A stretch of DNA of 60,318 nucleotides from an uncultured Bacteroidales bacterium. Lineage in GTDB: Bacteria; Bacteroidota; Bacteroidia; Bacteroidales; FEN-979. The notes beneath the pieces were generated by a model. It was given only the letters and a program-made list of their open reading frames with translations. It ran no database searches and had not been told where the DNA came from. The position numbers and the translations under genes are program-made. The stretch covers positions 1-60,318 of the forward strand of contig CAIVAT010000173.1 in NCBI GenBank assembly GCA_903903985.1. The letters are read 5' to 3'. This document shows, piece by piece, positions 31,969-41,782 of the stretch. Position 1 is the stretch's first letter. Each line of letters starts with the position of its first letter.

Positions 31969-34305
31969 CTACTGTTTGATGATCTTGCCGGTTTCTGCCT
32001 TGTCCCCCGTTGTCAGACGGATAAAATAAACCCCTGCAGGCATGTCTGATAACGAGAACATATGTTTGTGCACTCCTTTCAATACGGATGAAAACACCTT
32101 TTCCCCCCGGATGCCATAAACATCAATCCTCAATTCGTCAGGCGGGATATCTCCTTTTAGCTCAACAAGGAAATTGCCTGTAGTGGGATTGGGATAGATG
32201 TTAAAAGAGGATTGATCGGAAACCACTGAAAGTTCAGTCTCGTTCCTCACGATGGATGGGAGTTCACCCGGGGCTGCTGAAGGCATTTCACTTAAAACAG
32301 CAAAGGGCATGAGGGGCGTTGCGCAATAGGGTCCCGCAGGTGCAATATATCCCCACAAATAACCGCCTTCCTGAACAGCAGTTCCGGGATTATACTGGAT
32401 ATTTTGTCCGGCAATCATGGTTGCACTGGCTCCGTTTTCAACAACGAAAGCTGTGCCGTTTCCAGCAACGCTGATGGTTTGTGTCGCGTTAAAGCAATTT
32501 GTCTGCCCGGAGGGGACCGTATAGTTTTGAATGATCATGAATGGCACTATGGTTTCATAGCCGTTCACAAGGAACGGAAATCCCTGGGCATAATTATTAT
32601 AAAGAACATCGTTGTAAGTAACACCATAATCGTTTGTCTGAACAGCGTTTCCGGTGACATTGTCCTGGGTTACCACCGGCGGTGCCCAAGGGCCAGAAAG
32701 GGAAACTGTGCCAACGCAGGACCATTCAACCCAGTAACTGCCGGAGGTGAGCATAAGGCCCGGGGTTTTCGCGATCACCTTCATGCACGGACGGGATGCG
32801 CCGCCATTAGCGGCAAGCACCCTGTACACGTTTGTAAAGGAAGAACTCTCGAAGCGGTTCGTCGTCAGGTTGCCCCAGATAACGCCGGAGCCTGCTTCAC
32901 CCGGTTTGCCGTTCCAGATGCGGACATAAATGCCCGTTATCGTCGAGAGGTTGGTGGAATTGGTCTGATAAGCATAGAAATTCATAGATGCTACGGACCA
33001 TACCCTGCCTGACGGCACCATGAAGTCATCGGCCAGATAAATGCCTGATGAATACTGGCACCCTGATCCAAATGTTCCGGTGCCTCCCTGGTAATAAATG
33101 CTTTCATTTGCCCCGCCGTCTCCGGTTCCGTAACTGTTGAATAAAGGGCCATTGTTATACAATACCGGGACGCTTTCAATATTCAAACCCAAATGGTAGA
33201 TAGATGTGTTTGCAACGGAATATACAAAAGGACACCCTCCTACCGACCAATTTCTCCTGCTGCCTGTTAAATTTGTATAACAGGCGCTAAATCCGGTTGC
33301 TCCGGGAACCCCGCATTGCCCGATGTCGACAATTAAGCTTTGGGATGGATCATATTCAAACGGGAGGTCCAGGTTAATCGTCATCCACTGGCCTGCTACT
33401 CCAATTAAAGATACTGAAGCCTTGTAATAAACGGTGGTAAGCGGTGCATAAAAGCTGCCGTCGGCAAAAGAGGTAATGGCCGATTGACCCATTTTAATTG
33501 TGAAGTCAGTATAAGTCCAGGGGCCTAAAGGATAAATGTCACTGATTCTGAAAGATACGCTTGTAATGTATCCAGCCGGGGCCGGGGTGGGCTGATTAAA
33601 ATCTCCGGGAAGATAGAGGAGTTGTATGTCTTTCCCTCCGGCAATATTAAACGGAAATGAATTTGACCCTGAACCTCCTGTATTGTAATTATAATATTGG
33701 GGTTGTGATAGGGGAGGCGCAATTGCAGTGATGTGCGTGAAGTCAAGATAACAATCATTCCCGTATGCTGATGTAAACAGGAATGCGAAGTAAAGTGTAG
33801 CATTTCCCAATGCATCCGGGGGCAGGACCTGGCTTTTGATCTTCCAGCCCTCCACGGTATTGTAGCGGAGAAAGGTGCCAGCCGTGTTCCAGGTCGTTCC
33901 GTCGGTTGAATACTGAACATCGACATGATCATTAACTCCAGCATAACCTGAGCTTTCGAGCCATGCAAAATCGACGGTCACGCTGTTGTATCCGATTGTC
34001 CTGACAGGAGTGGTCATTTTCAGCCGGTTAACGCCACCACTGGCGCTGAAAGAGTTGAACATAACCAGGTAGGTGCCGTCGTAAGCCGTGTAGCCTGCAG
34101 GCCAGCTGGTGAAGGTAGGGAAGGAGAGGGTATTGGCTCCTGATACGACTTCGGTTACCCAGCCTGTTGGAACACTGCCACCATTCTCAAAGCTTTCTGT
34201 CATCAGTGTTGTTTGAGCATAACCACCGGGAAAAATACCGCCGGAAATAGCCAGGATGCAAAGGCCAAGATAAGAACCTGAAAGAAACCTGTAGAAAGTT
34301 TTCAT
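31969..34305 (-). CDS. Large T9SS-exported surface protein with MAM-like and coathanger modules
   Basis: 778 aa. A signal peptide (about 1-30) is followed by a choice-of-anchor J/MAM-like beta domain (about 35-195: SFENGGSVPTGWV, DVQYSTDGTTWN, YLDFTHI). A middle region (about 200-590) holds repeated beta-rich segments with no named enzyme motif. A 3-coathanger-stack-like module (about 595-665: CFNATQTISVAG, GGYLWGYI) comes next, then a T9SS type A sorting domain (IYPNPTTGNFLVEL, AGVYFIRL). There are no catalytic motifs I can point to; a surface adhesin or structural role is likely. The coathanger module is shared with two arylsulfotransferases in this window. Confidence 0.8.
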   Translation of the reverse strand: MKTFYRFLSGSYLGLCILAISGGIFPGGYAQTTLMTESFENGGSVPTGWVTEVVSGANTLSFPTFTSWPAGYTAYDGTYLVMFNSFSASGGVNRLKMTTPVRTIGYNSVTVDFAWLESSGYAGVNDHVDVQYSTDGTTWNTAGTFLRYNTVEGWKIKSQVLPPDALGNATLYFAFLFTSAYGNDCYLDFTHITAIAPPLSQPQYYNYNTGGSGSNSFPFNIAGGKDIQLLYLPGDFNQPTPAPAGYITSVSFRISDIYPLGPWTYTDFTIKMGQSAITSFADGSFYAPLTTVYYKASVSLIGVAGQWMTINLDLPFEYDPSQSLIVDIGQCGVPGATGFSACYTNLTGSRRNWSVGGCPFVYSVANTSIYHLGLNIESVPVLYNNGPLFNSYGTGDGGANESIYYQGGTGTFGSGCQYSSGIYLADDFMVPSGRVWSVASMNFYAYQTNSTNLSTITGIYVRIWNGKPGEAGSGVIWGNLTTNRFESSSFTNVYRVLAANGGASRPCMKVIAKTPGLMLTSGSYWVEWSCVGTVSLSGPWAPPVVTQDNVTGNAVQTNDYGVTYNDVLYNNYAQGFPFLVNGYETIVPFMIIQNYTVPSGQTNCFNATQTISVAGNGTAFVVENGASATMIAGQNIQYNPGTAVQEGGYLWGYIAPAGPYCATPLMPFAVLSEMPSAAPGELPSIVRNETELSVVSDQSSFNIYPNPTTGNFLVELKGDIPPDELRIDVYGIRGEKVFSSVLKGVHKHMFSLSDMPAGVYFIRLTTGDKAETGKIIKQ

Positions 34306-34462
34306 AAGCTGTGTTTAAGAACGAAGTACTAATCCGGGGTTAAATATATCATATTTTGTGTCAGTTTCCAAATCATTTTCATAACTAAATGGTTCTTAAG
34401 AGCCTGGGAAACCGAGGCAATGTCAAAATGCAAATTCCCCGCCTGCCGCCTGAACCCCGCGA

Positions 34463-34495
34463 GCTCAATCCCCGCTTGCGGCGGGGGTGGTGAGC
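34463..34495. repeat. G/C-rich intergenic hairpin
   Basis: An inner stem CCCCGC/GCGGGG (34470-34475 with 34481-34486) sits inside an outer GCTCA/TGAGC pair (34463-34467 with 34491-34495). The layout is like the 47958-47991 hairpin, whose outer pair is CCTCA/TGAGG. Confidence 0.6.
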
Positions 34496-34506
34496 AAAAA
34501 GATAAA

Positions 34507-34552
34507 ATCCCATGGGATCGAAGAATCCTCGCGGCAAGTCGCGGAGTTCTTC
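34507..34552. repeat. Palindrome plus imperfect hairpin upstream of a promoter
   Basis: ATCCCATGGGAT (34507-34518) is a perfect 12-bp palindrome. It is followed by an imperfect inverted repeat, GAAGAATCCTCGCG (34520-34533) against CGCGGAGTTCTTC (34540-34552), ending 18 bp before the -33 box of the next gene. It could be an operator or the terminator-like end of an unseen element; no T-run follows. Confidence 0.5.
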
Positions 34553-34570
34553 AATTTTAAGTTAAGAATT

Positions 34571-34600
34571 TTTGAAACGCCGTAAAAACCCATAGCTTTG
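34571..34600 (+). promoter_or_regulatory. Strong promoter that fixes the start of the BNR-repeat gene
   Basis: TTTG (34571-34574), 18 bp, TAGCTTTG (34593-34600): an exact match to the Bacteroidota consensus. A GTG start at 34600 would lie inside the -7 box, so the ATG at 34618 must be used, with a very short leader of about ten bases. Confidence 0.75.
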
Positions 34601-34617
34601 TGTGTTGCGCAGGCGTT

Positions 34618-36906
34618 ATGAAAAGAGAACTTCTTCTGATTTTCCTTTTATTCACTTCTATTTTTGCCAGGGCTCAATGGAGGCAAACGGAGGGTCCTTG
34701 TGGCGGAACGGTATATACTGTTGCCACCGACGGACTGAAATTGATTGCCGGAACCTCGGCCGGGGTCTATTATTCGGGCGATGAAGGGCTGAACTGGGTT
34801 GCGATGAACAAGGGCCTTCCTGCTGTTCCGGTTTATTCCTTAGCCGTGATGTGGCCGGTTATCCTTGCAGGAACCTATGGAAGGGGTGTTTACTTGTCGT
34901 CAGACGGAGGGAACACCTGGTCTTCATCAGGCAATGGATTGACCAACCTGAACATACACAGCCTCGCAGTTTCCGGCACGAAATTCCTGGCTGGAACCGA
35001 CGATGGGATCTTTATTTCGGCAGATGGAGCGAACAACTGGGATCAAGTGATCACCGGGCCGGGGAGTGCGAAAGTCTATGCCATTGCTGCAACCGGATCA
35101 TCCGTGTATGCCGGCACCTATGGCGCAGGCATCTTCCATTCACAAGATGCCGGAGCACACTGGGCATTGATGAACGCGGGGCTGACCAATCTGAACATCC
35201 TGTCGCTGGCCGTTACAGGGGATACGGTTTTCGCAGGGACCGACGGCAGCGGTGTATTCCAGGGTTCCGGCAACACATGGACGGAGTTGAACACCGGCTT
35301 GCCCGGCCAGGCAATCGTGAATTCATTGACCATTTCGCCGAACGGAATATTTGCCGGAACATCGGGCCAGGGCATTTTCAGATCAACCGGAAACGGCGGC
35401 ACCTGGACCCCGGTAAACCAATACCTGACCAATTTCACAATCGACTGCCTGGCCACCACGGGGGGAAAGGTTTTTGCCGGGAGCGATGGGGGAGGGATCT
35501 TTTACACAACCAACCAGGGTGAAAACTGGATAGCAGCAAACCAGGGCATGGTCAACACCGCGATCAGGTCTTTGCTCATATCGGGTGCCGGGATGTACGC
35601 CGGTGCCTGGGGCGGCGGAATCAGTTTTTCAGCTTCCAATGGGTATAACTGGCAGTCCATGAACAATGGAATCTCCTGCCCGTATATATCTGGTATGCTG
35701 AAAACCGGAAACCTTCTCTTCGCCTGCAGCATGGGGTCAGGCATCTTCATTTCAGGCGATAACGGGAATAAATGGAATCCTTTGAACAACGGATTGACAA
35801 ACCCCTATACTTCTTCTCTTGTGAATCTTGATGGAAACCTTTTTGCAGGTACACAGGGAGGAGGGATTTTTTCGTCGCCGGATACAGGAAAACATTGGTC
35901 GGCATCGAATAACGGGCTGACCATCCTGAAAATTACCACGCTGGCAACATCCGGAGGGCGGATTTTTTCCGGAACCTGGGGAGCTGGGGTCTTTTTTTCC
36001 GATAATGATGGAAACAGCTGGCAGTCATGCAGTGCCGGGCTAAACTGCAATCAGATCAATGCGATATCAGCCAACGGAATGGAACTATTCGCCGGAACCA
36101 CCAGCGGGGTCTATCGTTCCTCTGATCAGGGATTGACCTGGAGCAATGTCAGCATCGGGTTGCCCGGCTATAATGTCAGTTCAATTGCCTTTTGCCTCGA
36201 ATCCGTATTTGCCGCCGCGGAGGGTCACGGGGTTTTCATATCAACCAACCATGGCGAAAGATGGGAAAGCCTGAATGAAGGGTTGCCGGATTCTTCGATC
36301 CATGTCATCGCCCTGAATAACATGAACATTTTTGCAGGAACGCCGGGGAATGGGGTATGGATAAGGCCATTGTCTGATATTTTCACCATGAAAACGGATC
36401 CGGATACCCTGGTTTTGGATTGGGATGCGGGGAGTACAGGACCCCTTTTCATTGAAACCAGTGTCGAATGGTCGCTTCAGGGGTATATGCCCAATTGGTT
36501 GTCGGTAGGTAAAACAGGTGGTACCGGGAACGATTCACTTGTTTTCAGGTCACTCAAGGCCAATGCCACGTCGGCTCGCCGGGATGCTGTTTTTTACCTT
36601 TTCTCGCCGAAGGCGAAAAACATCAGTTTTACTGTTTCGCAAAGGGGAAAATCGGAAGTGGTTGCAGATCATATTGCTTTTAAAATACGGGTTTTCCCGA
36701 ATCCCGCCTCCGGTATTGTTAACATCAAATCGCCCATCCCGGTCGAAAGCATCATGATTTACGATAAAGTGGGAAGACTCATCCGGAAGATCCAGTCCAG
36801 GGAAACAACGATCGGGATCGACCTGTCTGGTGAGAGAAGAGGGATTTATTATTTGTCAATATGCCTGAAAGAGGGCATGATAAACTATAAGATAATTTTA
36901 ATGTAA
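34618..36906 (+). CDS. T9SS-exported BNR/sortilin-like propeller protein
   Basis: 762 aa. Signal peptide MKRELLLIFLLFTSIFARAQ is cut near AQW. From about residue 25 to 585 there are roughly fourteen repeats of about 40 residues of the form IFAGT-x-GxGIFxSxDxGxxWxxxNxGL, the BNR/WD40-sortilin/photosystem-stability type. They would build one large or two stacked beta-propellers on the cell surface or outside it. The C-terminal 75 residues form a T9SS type A sorting domain (FPNPASGIVNIK, GIYYLSI). No catalytic residues are recognisable, so the role is probably ligand or glycan binding. The gene appears monocistronic. Confidence 0.83.
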   Translation: MKRELLLIFLLFTSIFARAQWRQTEGPCGGTVYTVATDGLKLIAGTSAGVYYSGDEGLNWVAMNKGLPAVPVYSLAVMWPVILAGTYGRGVYLSSDGGNTWSSSGNGLTNLNIHSLAVSGTKFLAGTDDGIFISADGANNWDQVITGPGSAKVYAIAATGSSVYAGTYGAGIFHSQDAGAHWALMNAGLTNLNILSLAVTGDTVFAGTDGSGVFQGSGNTWTELNTGLPGQAIVNSLTISPNGIFAGTSGQGIFRSTGNGGTWTPVNQYLTNFTIDCLATTGGKVFAGSDGGGIFYTTNQGENWIAANQGMVNTAIRSLLISGAGMYAGAWGGGISFSASNGYNWQSMNNGISCPYISGMLKTGNLLFACSMGSGIFISGDNGNKWNPLNNGLTNPYTSSLVNLDGNLFAGTQGGGIFSSPDTGKHWSASNNGLTILKITTLATSGGRIFSGTWGAGVFFSDNDGNSWQSCSAGLNCNQINAISANGMELFAGTTSGVYRSSDQGLTWSNVSIGLPGYNVSSIAFCLESVFAAAEGHGVFISTNHGERWESLNEGLPDSSIHVIALNNMNIFAGTPGNGVWIRPLSDIFTMKTDPDTLVLDWDAGSTGPLFIETSVEWSLQGYMPNWLSVGKTGGTGNDSLVFRSLKANATSARRDAVFYLFSPKAKNISFTVSQRGKSEVVADHIAFKIRVFPNPASGIVNIKSPIPVESIMIYDKVGRLIRKIQSRETTIGIDLSGERRGIYYLSICLKEGMINYKIILM

Positions 36907-37056
36907 TCGAATCATATTTACTTTTGCCTGTTAATAATGCGAATCAAGGGTTGAAACATGTTTAAATACAATGCTGAAGGCATGACATATAATGTCACCA
37001 CTTTGTGGTTAATGGGTGCTTTGCAATTTCTAATCCTATAAAGACAATCCTTTTAT

Positions 37057-39177
37057 ATGAAAATCACTTCCAGGGTATGCTGTTTCGCCATGCTAAGCCT
37101 GATACTCCTGTCGGTACCGCAGGTTTTCAGCCAGAATTTCCAGGCCGTTGACGATACCATCGACATGGTGCCCGGGTTTCCGAAAACAGTCAACCTGCTG
37201 GCAAATGATCTCATTCCCGCCGGTGACTCGATCCGGGTGTCGGGAGGGATCAGTGCCGGCAACGGCAGCGTGATTTCAACATGGCATTACCAGGGAATGG
37301 TCACCTATCTCGTTCCGAACCGGGGTGTCGGAACACTGTTGACCGGAACCTATACCCTGGTAAACCTCTCCTCCCTGCAATCTTCGGCTGCCCATATGAT
37401 TTTCAGGATCCGGGATAAAAGCTATGATACCCTGAAAATAAATGATGTGGAAGCCTTGTTTACTGCATCGGGATACAATTTTATGTTGCCACTGAACAGG
37501 GACTACTCACTGGGGTTTTTCATCCCGAAAGGTTCCGGAAAAAGCACCATTTTTGCCAATACCCTTTGGATCGGGGGGCTTGACGAGCACGACAGTTTGC
37601 ATGTTGCTGCTGAGCGTTACCGCCAGGGGTCAAACCTTCAGGCGGGCAAGAATCCCGATTTTTATGCAGGCCCGATCATGGATAGTTCCAATTATTCCAT
37701 ATACCAGGATACGACCTGGAGCATCGTCTGGAACCTGAAAAAATCCGATATCGATTATCATAAAACACACTGGAACGATCCCGGGTACCATCCGGTCACA
37801 AGCATATTGACCTGGCCAGGGAATGGCAATGTCACGCTGGGCCAATCAAGTAAACTGGCTCCTTTTCATGATGCGAACGGGGATGGGATCTACAATCCCA
37901 TGGAAGGCGATTGCCCGGCCATCCGTGGTGACCAGGCCCTGTTTTTCATGTTCAATGATGACAGGGGGCAGCACCTCGAAACCGGAGGCAAGAAGTTAGG
38001 GGTTGAAATTCATGCGATGGCCTATGCCTTCGATTTGCCCATGGATTCGGCTTTCAGTAAGACCATTTTCCTGAATTACCAGATTTACAACAGGGCTGTT
38101 CATACTTATCACGATGCCTATATCGGGACCTTTACTGACTTTGATTTGGGTTATGCGCTGGATGATTACCTGCAATGCGATGTTGGCCGCGGAAGCATCA
38201 TTGGTTACAATGGAAAGGCCATCGATGGCTGGGGCCAGACGGGAGCGTATGGTGCGCATCCGCCAGCCCAATCAATAACCATGCTTGCCGGGCCCCGCAT
38301 GGCACCGACCGGCACCGACCGGCCACGTTACAACAACAACGGCCTTCCCCTTTGCAACGAGAGCATCAATGGCACTGGTTTTGGCGACGGGATTGCCGAT
38401 AATGAACGGATGGGACTGAGGGCATTTTCTGTCTTGTCAAATTCCTATTATGGAACACCTGCCTTTATGGACGACCCCTCAAAGGCGGTTGAGTATTATA
38501 ATTATATGAAGGGGATATGGATGGATAGTACCCGGATGATTTACGGCGGAAATGGCCATGCTGATTATGGCGGTTACGGGCCTGAAGCGTCATTCATGTT
38601 TCCCGGTGAATCGGACACCCTGAACTGGGGTTGTGGTTGCAATCCACCCAACGGGCCGGTTAACTGGTCTGAACGAACAGCCCACAACCTCCCCCATGAT
38701 ATCAGGAGTTTCGGCACAACCGGCCCCTTTACTTTCCACCCCGGTGAAATGCAGGAAATCGACATTGCTTTTGTGTGGGCACGCGATTACACCAGTGATG
38801 ACACCCTTGCTTCCGTGATTAAATTGCGCGCCATGATTGACACGGTGAGAAAAGCATTTCTGACCAACAGCCTCCCGGGCGGTGGGGCTTTCCTCGGAGT
38901 GAAGGAGCAAAAAGGTCCTTCCGGCGCGACCTGCAGTATCTTTCCGAATCCGGCCAATTCGGCTGTAACCATTGAGTTTTTTACCCCGCTGGTGGAGCAT
39001 ACCATCCTTGATGTTTTCAATTCCACAGGAAAGGTAACGGGTCGTTATTTCTTCCCGAAAGGAACAGTGAAGACCAGGATTGATATTTCGGACTATCCTT
39101 CAGGTTTATACATGCTTAATTTCAATGGACTGAAATCTCACTGGATAAAAAAGCTTTCTGTCGTCAATTGTCCATAA
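37057..39177 (+). CDS. Large T9SS-exported protein of unknown function
   Basis: 706 aa. A signal peptide (about 1-25) precedes a region (about 26-130) resembling cadherin-like/Ig-like domains with a VNLLANDLIPAGDS motif. The middle holds a DANGDGIYNPMEGD stretch (about 272-285) that fits a calcium-binding dockerin-like loop, and motifs such as LGVEIHAMAYAFD seen in other Bacteroidota secreted proteins. Two cysteine-containing GCGCNPPNG residues occur late. The C-terminus is a T9SS type A sorting domain (IFPNPANSAVTIEF, SGLYMLNF). I cannot name a reaction. It starts at ATG 37057, 150 bp after the BNR gene, with no clear promoter match. Confidence 0.75.
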   Translation: MKITSRVCCFAMLSLILLSVPQVFSQNFQAVDDTIDMVPGFPKTVNLLANDLIPAGDSIRVSGGISAGNGSVISTWHYQGMVTYLVPNRGVGTLLTGTYTLVNLSSLQSSAAHMIFRIRDKSYDTLKINDVEALFTASGYNFMLPLNRDYSLGFFIPKGSGKSTIFANTLWIGGLDEHDSLHVAAERYRQGSNLQAGKNPDFYAGPIMDSSNYSIYQDTTWSIVWNLKKSDIDYHKTHWNDPGYHPVTSILTWPGNGNVTLGQSSKLAPFHDANGDGIYNPMEGDCPAIRGDQALFFMFNDDRGQHLETGGKKLGVEIHAMAYAFDLPMDSAFSKTIFLNYQIYNRAVHTYHDAYIGTFTDFDLGYALDDYLQCDVGRGSIIGYNGKAIDGWGQTGAYGAHPPAQSITMLAGPRMAPTGTDRPRYNNNGLPLCNESINGTGFGDGIADNERMGLRAFSVLSNSYYGTPAFMDDPSKAVEYYNYMKGIWMDSTRMIYGGNGHADYGGYGPEASFMFPGESDTLNWGCGCNPPNGPVNWSERTAHNLPHDIRSFGTTGPFTFHPGEMQEIDIAFVWARDYTSDDTLASVIKLRAMIDTVRKAFLTNSLPGGGAFLGVKEQKGPSGATCSIFPNPANSAVTIEFFTPLVEHTILDVFNSTGKVTGRYFFPKGTVKTRIDISDYPSGLYMLNFNGLKSHWIKKLSVVNCP

Positions 39178-39365
39178 CCACAAAGATTATGGCACCTCTT
39201 TGGGGTTTGCCTGACCACCAATCCGCTTTATGCTGTAATCATGACTCCCCTTGGGATTGTATTTGCCGACTCCTAAACTTTTCGATTTTAGTAAGCCCGC
39301 AGGGTTGGATTTTCATAGAAATAAATTGTTGACAATATTAAACCACGAAGGTGATATAGTTCAAA

Positions 39366-41708
39366 TCACTGCACCAGGAAAGGTCTCACAACGATTCCGG
39401 ATGTTGTTTGTATCCGTATTAAATAAATTCCTTTTGAAAAACGGGAAACATCTGCCTGGCGGGGGTTCGTGCGGCGGGTGAGTTCAAAGGAATCCGAAAA
39501 AAGGGTTTGGCCAAGGAAATTGAAAATGCTGATGTTCACTAACTCAGCTTTCTGGAAAGCAATATTGATCGTTAGTATGTCATGAACAGGATTCGGATAA
39601 ATCTTGACCCTGACTGCATCTTTTAAAGGGTCATCCAGTCCGGTGCAGGTATCAATGGCCACGGCTAGTGTTGCCGATACAGGCATGCAGGGGGCTGCTG
39701 GGTATCCTGAAAGTTTCAGGATAAAACGATCTGATAATTTATCATTCAATCCGGGGTAATAGGTGGTATTCAGTTCATCGGGATGAGTGAAATAGCCATC
39801 ACCGTATGTAAACCACCGGAGAGTGGTGCAATTGGTTACCGTACCTGTAAGGGGAAGTTGGGACAAATACCGGCAGATGACCGTATCGTTGCCTGCAAAA
39901 ACCACCGGGCCGGGAATTACCGGTACGATGACCGAATCTGTTTTAACCTGGGCACCGGATGTGACGCGGACGATGTAAGTTGCCGGAATAGCGGGCGTGA
40001 TAACGGGGCTTTCCTGGCCGGAGCTGAACCCCGCCGGGTCAGATGTCCACAAATAAGTGTATGGACCTGATCCGCCGGAAACATCCACCCCAAGCCGGGT
40101 AGTGTCACCGGCACATACTTCAGATGGCGTTGCCGTTGCCTTGATATCGAGGATCCCTGCAAAAGAGAAGGAGGCGATCCGTGTTTTCCAGCTGTTAAAG
40201 GAGGAGGTTCCATAATACTCCTGGGTGTACCAGAAAGTAGATGGGGAGGCAGGATCGACCGACATTGAACTATAGTCGCCCCAGCGGCTTTGCTGGTTCC
40301 ATATACCGGTCTGGCTGCCAGTACCATCAATGATGTGGGTCTCCCCGATGGTCATTTGCCCTGGCGGATCATGGCTCATCCGGCCGGTAAACCTTACGGA
40401 TGGGAATATGGAGTATCCCGAAACGGAGTACCCCAGGGCAATATTCCCCGTGGCATCCATGGCAATGCTTCCCATCCACCGCGACAGGCTATCGGGCGCA
40501 TAGGTAGATTGCTGGTTGATGAACCAGTTCCCGTTTGTCTTCCGCAACTCATACCACCTTACTCCGGTATTTAATCCAACACCCACGGTATGGTTAGCCA
40601 CCATTGCCTGGTAATTGTTGAACGATCGGTACTGAAGGCGGTACATCAGCCGGTTATCCAGGGGAGTCAACAGTTTATCAGACTCTTTTTGCGGTATTCC
40701 CCCCTGGCTGAAATTGGAATAAGGACTGACGGGCAATTGCAGGAGATTGCTGAATGAAGAGGCGGAAGGATTTATCCAATCCGCGTGAAATTCACGGATA
40801 CACAAAAAACCATTCCGGAGGTATCCAAAATAGTTTGGCGTTCCGTAAGGCGGAAATGGTCCATCGCAATCGGCTGGAAGGAGCGATGCCGGACTTTCTG
40901 AAGAGGACAGTGCGAATTGTATGTTTTCCGGAACAGCCTCGCCGCTGATCATGGCGGTGCGGTTAAAAGCAACGGCCATGGCGCCATCCCATTGTAATGT
41001 TTTAGATTTCAATCGGTTGCCAGACATGTAATAGCCATCGGGCCAGATACCAAACTTGGGGTAATCGGGCAGATCACTAAAAGCGAATTCCCATCGGTAC
41101 CAGGATCCCAGGGGATCGGGGGTTTGCGACACAGCCACCATCTGGTAAAAGGGCCCTTGCGGGAATGTTGGAAAAGAAAACTGGCTGATCAGCCACCGGT
41201 CGGCCTGCTCATCATACAGCACAATTCCATCACCGTTGTTTGAATTGTGGGGCAATCCCTCCCAGATCGAACTGGTGTTCAGCGGACCTAAAAGCCGCAC
41301 TCCTGCCTTATCATAGATGGCGAAGGAGAGGTTTACGAGCTGGAAAAAGTGTGAAGGCCCTGCATCGCCATGGGTATCCGGGGGCACAACATTGTTGATG
41401 TTGTCAAGGCCGTCGAAATTCCTGGTAGTTGTATCCAGCGGTACATGACCGTTTTGAATCTGGATAACGGTATCGCCACTCACTGATCCTGTGTTGTTAA
41501 TTAACCTCCCGGATGGCAATGCATTGGAGACAAACCCGTCTTTCCAGCTGCAGTCGGCCTTTGATGACTGCTGCATGGACAAGTTCCTCAACGGGGGTGA
41601 AACATCAAAATAGACCGCTTTACCTGAAACGGGAATTGCAGGTTCCCGGGCCCCCGCGTGGGAGGCCGGGAAAAGTGCCAGAAGCAATATGGGCAGAAAC
41701 AGCTTCAT
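39366..41708 (-). CDS. Large T9SS-exported protein with propeller-like and PKD-like parts
   Basis: 780 aa. A signal peptide (about 1-20) leads to a long domain (about 90-520) with VVPPDTHGDAGPSHF, LVNLSFAIYDKAG, DRWLISQFSF and DYPKFGIWPDGYYM, a pattern common in Bacteroidota secreted proteins whose function is not established. A PKD/Ig-like domain follows (about 540-620: GPYTYLWTSDPAGFSS), then a further beta domain and a T9SS type A sorting domain (IYPNPVHDILTINI, GIYLIRI). There are no catalytic motifs that I recognise. It converges with the 37057 gene over a 188-bp gap that holds nothing I can identify. Confidence 0.75.
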   Translation of the reverse strand: MKLFLPILLLALFPASHAGAREPAIPVSGKAVYFDVSPPLRNLSMQQSSKADCSWKDGFVSNALPSGRLINNTGSVSGDTVIQIQNGHVPLDTTTRNFDGLDNINNVVPPDTHGDAGPSHFFQLVNLSFAIYDKAGVRLLGPLNTSSIWEGLPHNSNNGDGIVLYDEQADRWLISQFSFPTFPQGPFYQMVAVSQTPDPLGSWYRWEFAFSDLPDYPKFGIWPDGYYMSGNRLKSKTLQWDGAMAVAFNRTAMISGEAVPENIQFALSSSESPASLLPADCDGPFPPYGTPNYFGYLRNGFLCIREFHADWINPSASSFSNLLQLPVSPYSNFSQGGIPQKESDKLLTPLDNRLMYRLQYRSFNNYQAMVANHTVGVGLNTGVRWYELRKTNGNWFINQQSTYAPDSLSRWMGSIAMDATGNIALGYSVSGYSIFPSVRFTGRMSHDPPGQMTIGETHIIDGTGSQTGIWNQQSRWGDYSSMSVDPASPSTFWYTQEYYGTSSFNSWKTRIASFSFAGILDIKATATPSEVCAGDTTRLGVDVSGGSGPYTYLWTSDPAGFSSGQESPVITPAIPATYIVRVTSGAQVKTDSVIVPVIPGPVVFAGNDTVICRYLSQLPLTGTVTNCTTLRWFTYGDGYFTHPDELNTTYYPGLNDKLSDRFILKLSGYPAAPCMPVSATLAVAIDTCTGLDDPLKDAVRVKIYPNPVHDILTINIAFQKAELVNISIFNFLGQTLFSDSFELTRRTNPRQADVSRFSKGIYLIRIQTTSGIVVRPFLVQ

Positions 41709-41782
41709 TCAGGTGAAAGAACCAACCGCAAAGGTGCAAAAAAACCTTGAGCGGTGTTGCAAATCCTCAAGGATTCTGTAAA

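Larger units (their letters stand above)
34306..34617. other. Divergent intergenic region with inverted repeats
   Basis: 312 bp between two divergent T9SS cargo genes. The left part is AT-rich with no clear minus-strand promoter. The right part holds a G/C-rich hairpin (34463-34495), a palindrome and hairpin (34507-34552) and a strong plus-strand promoter (34571-34600). No small gene is seen. Confidence 0.6.

Noticed and set aside
31819..32049. Plus-strand reading frame of 76 codons over the tRNA-Ser gene
   Set aside because: It overlaps the tRNA, the terminator and the end of the T9SS gene, with no plausible protein features.
39178..39365. Plus-strand frame starting at 39251 in the convergent gap
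   Set aside because: It runs into the coding region of the minus-strand T9SS gene, which encodes its sorting domain there, and has no supporting signal.
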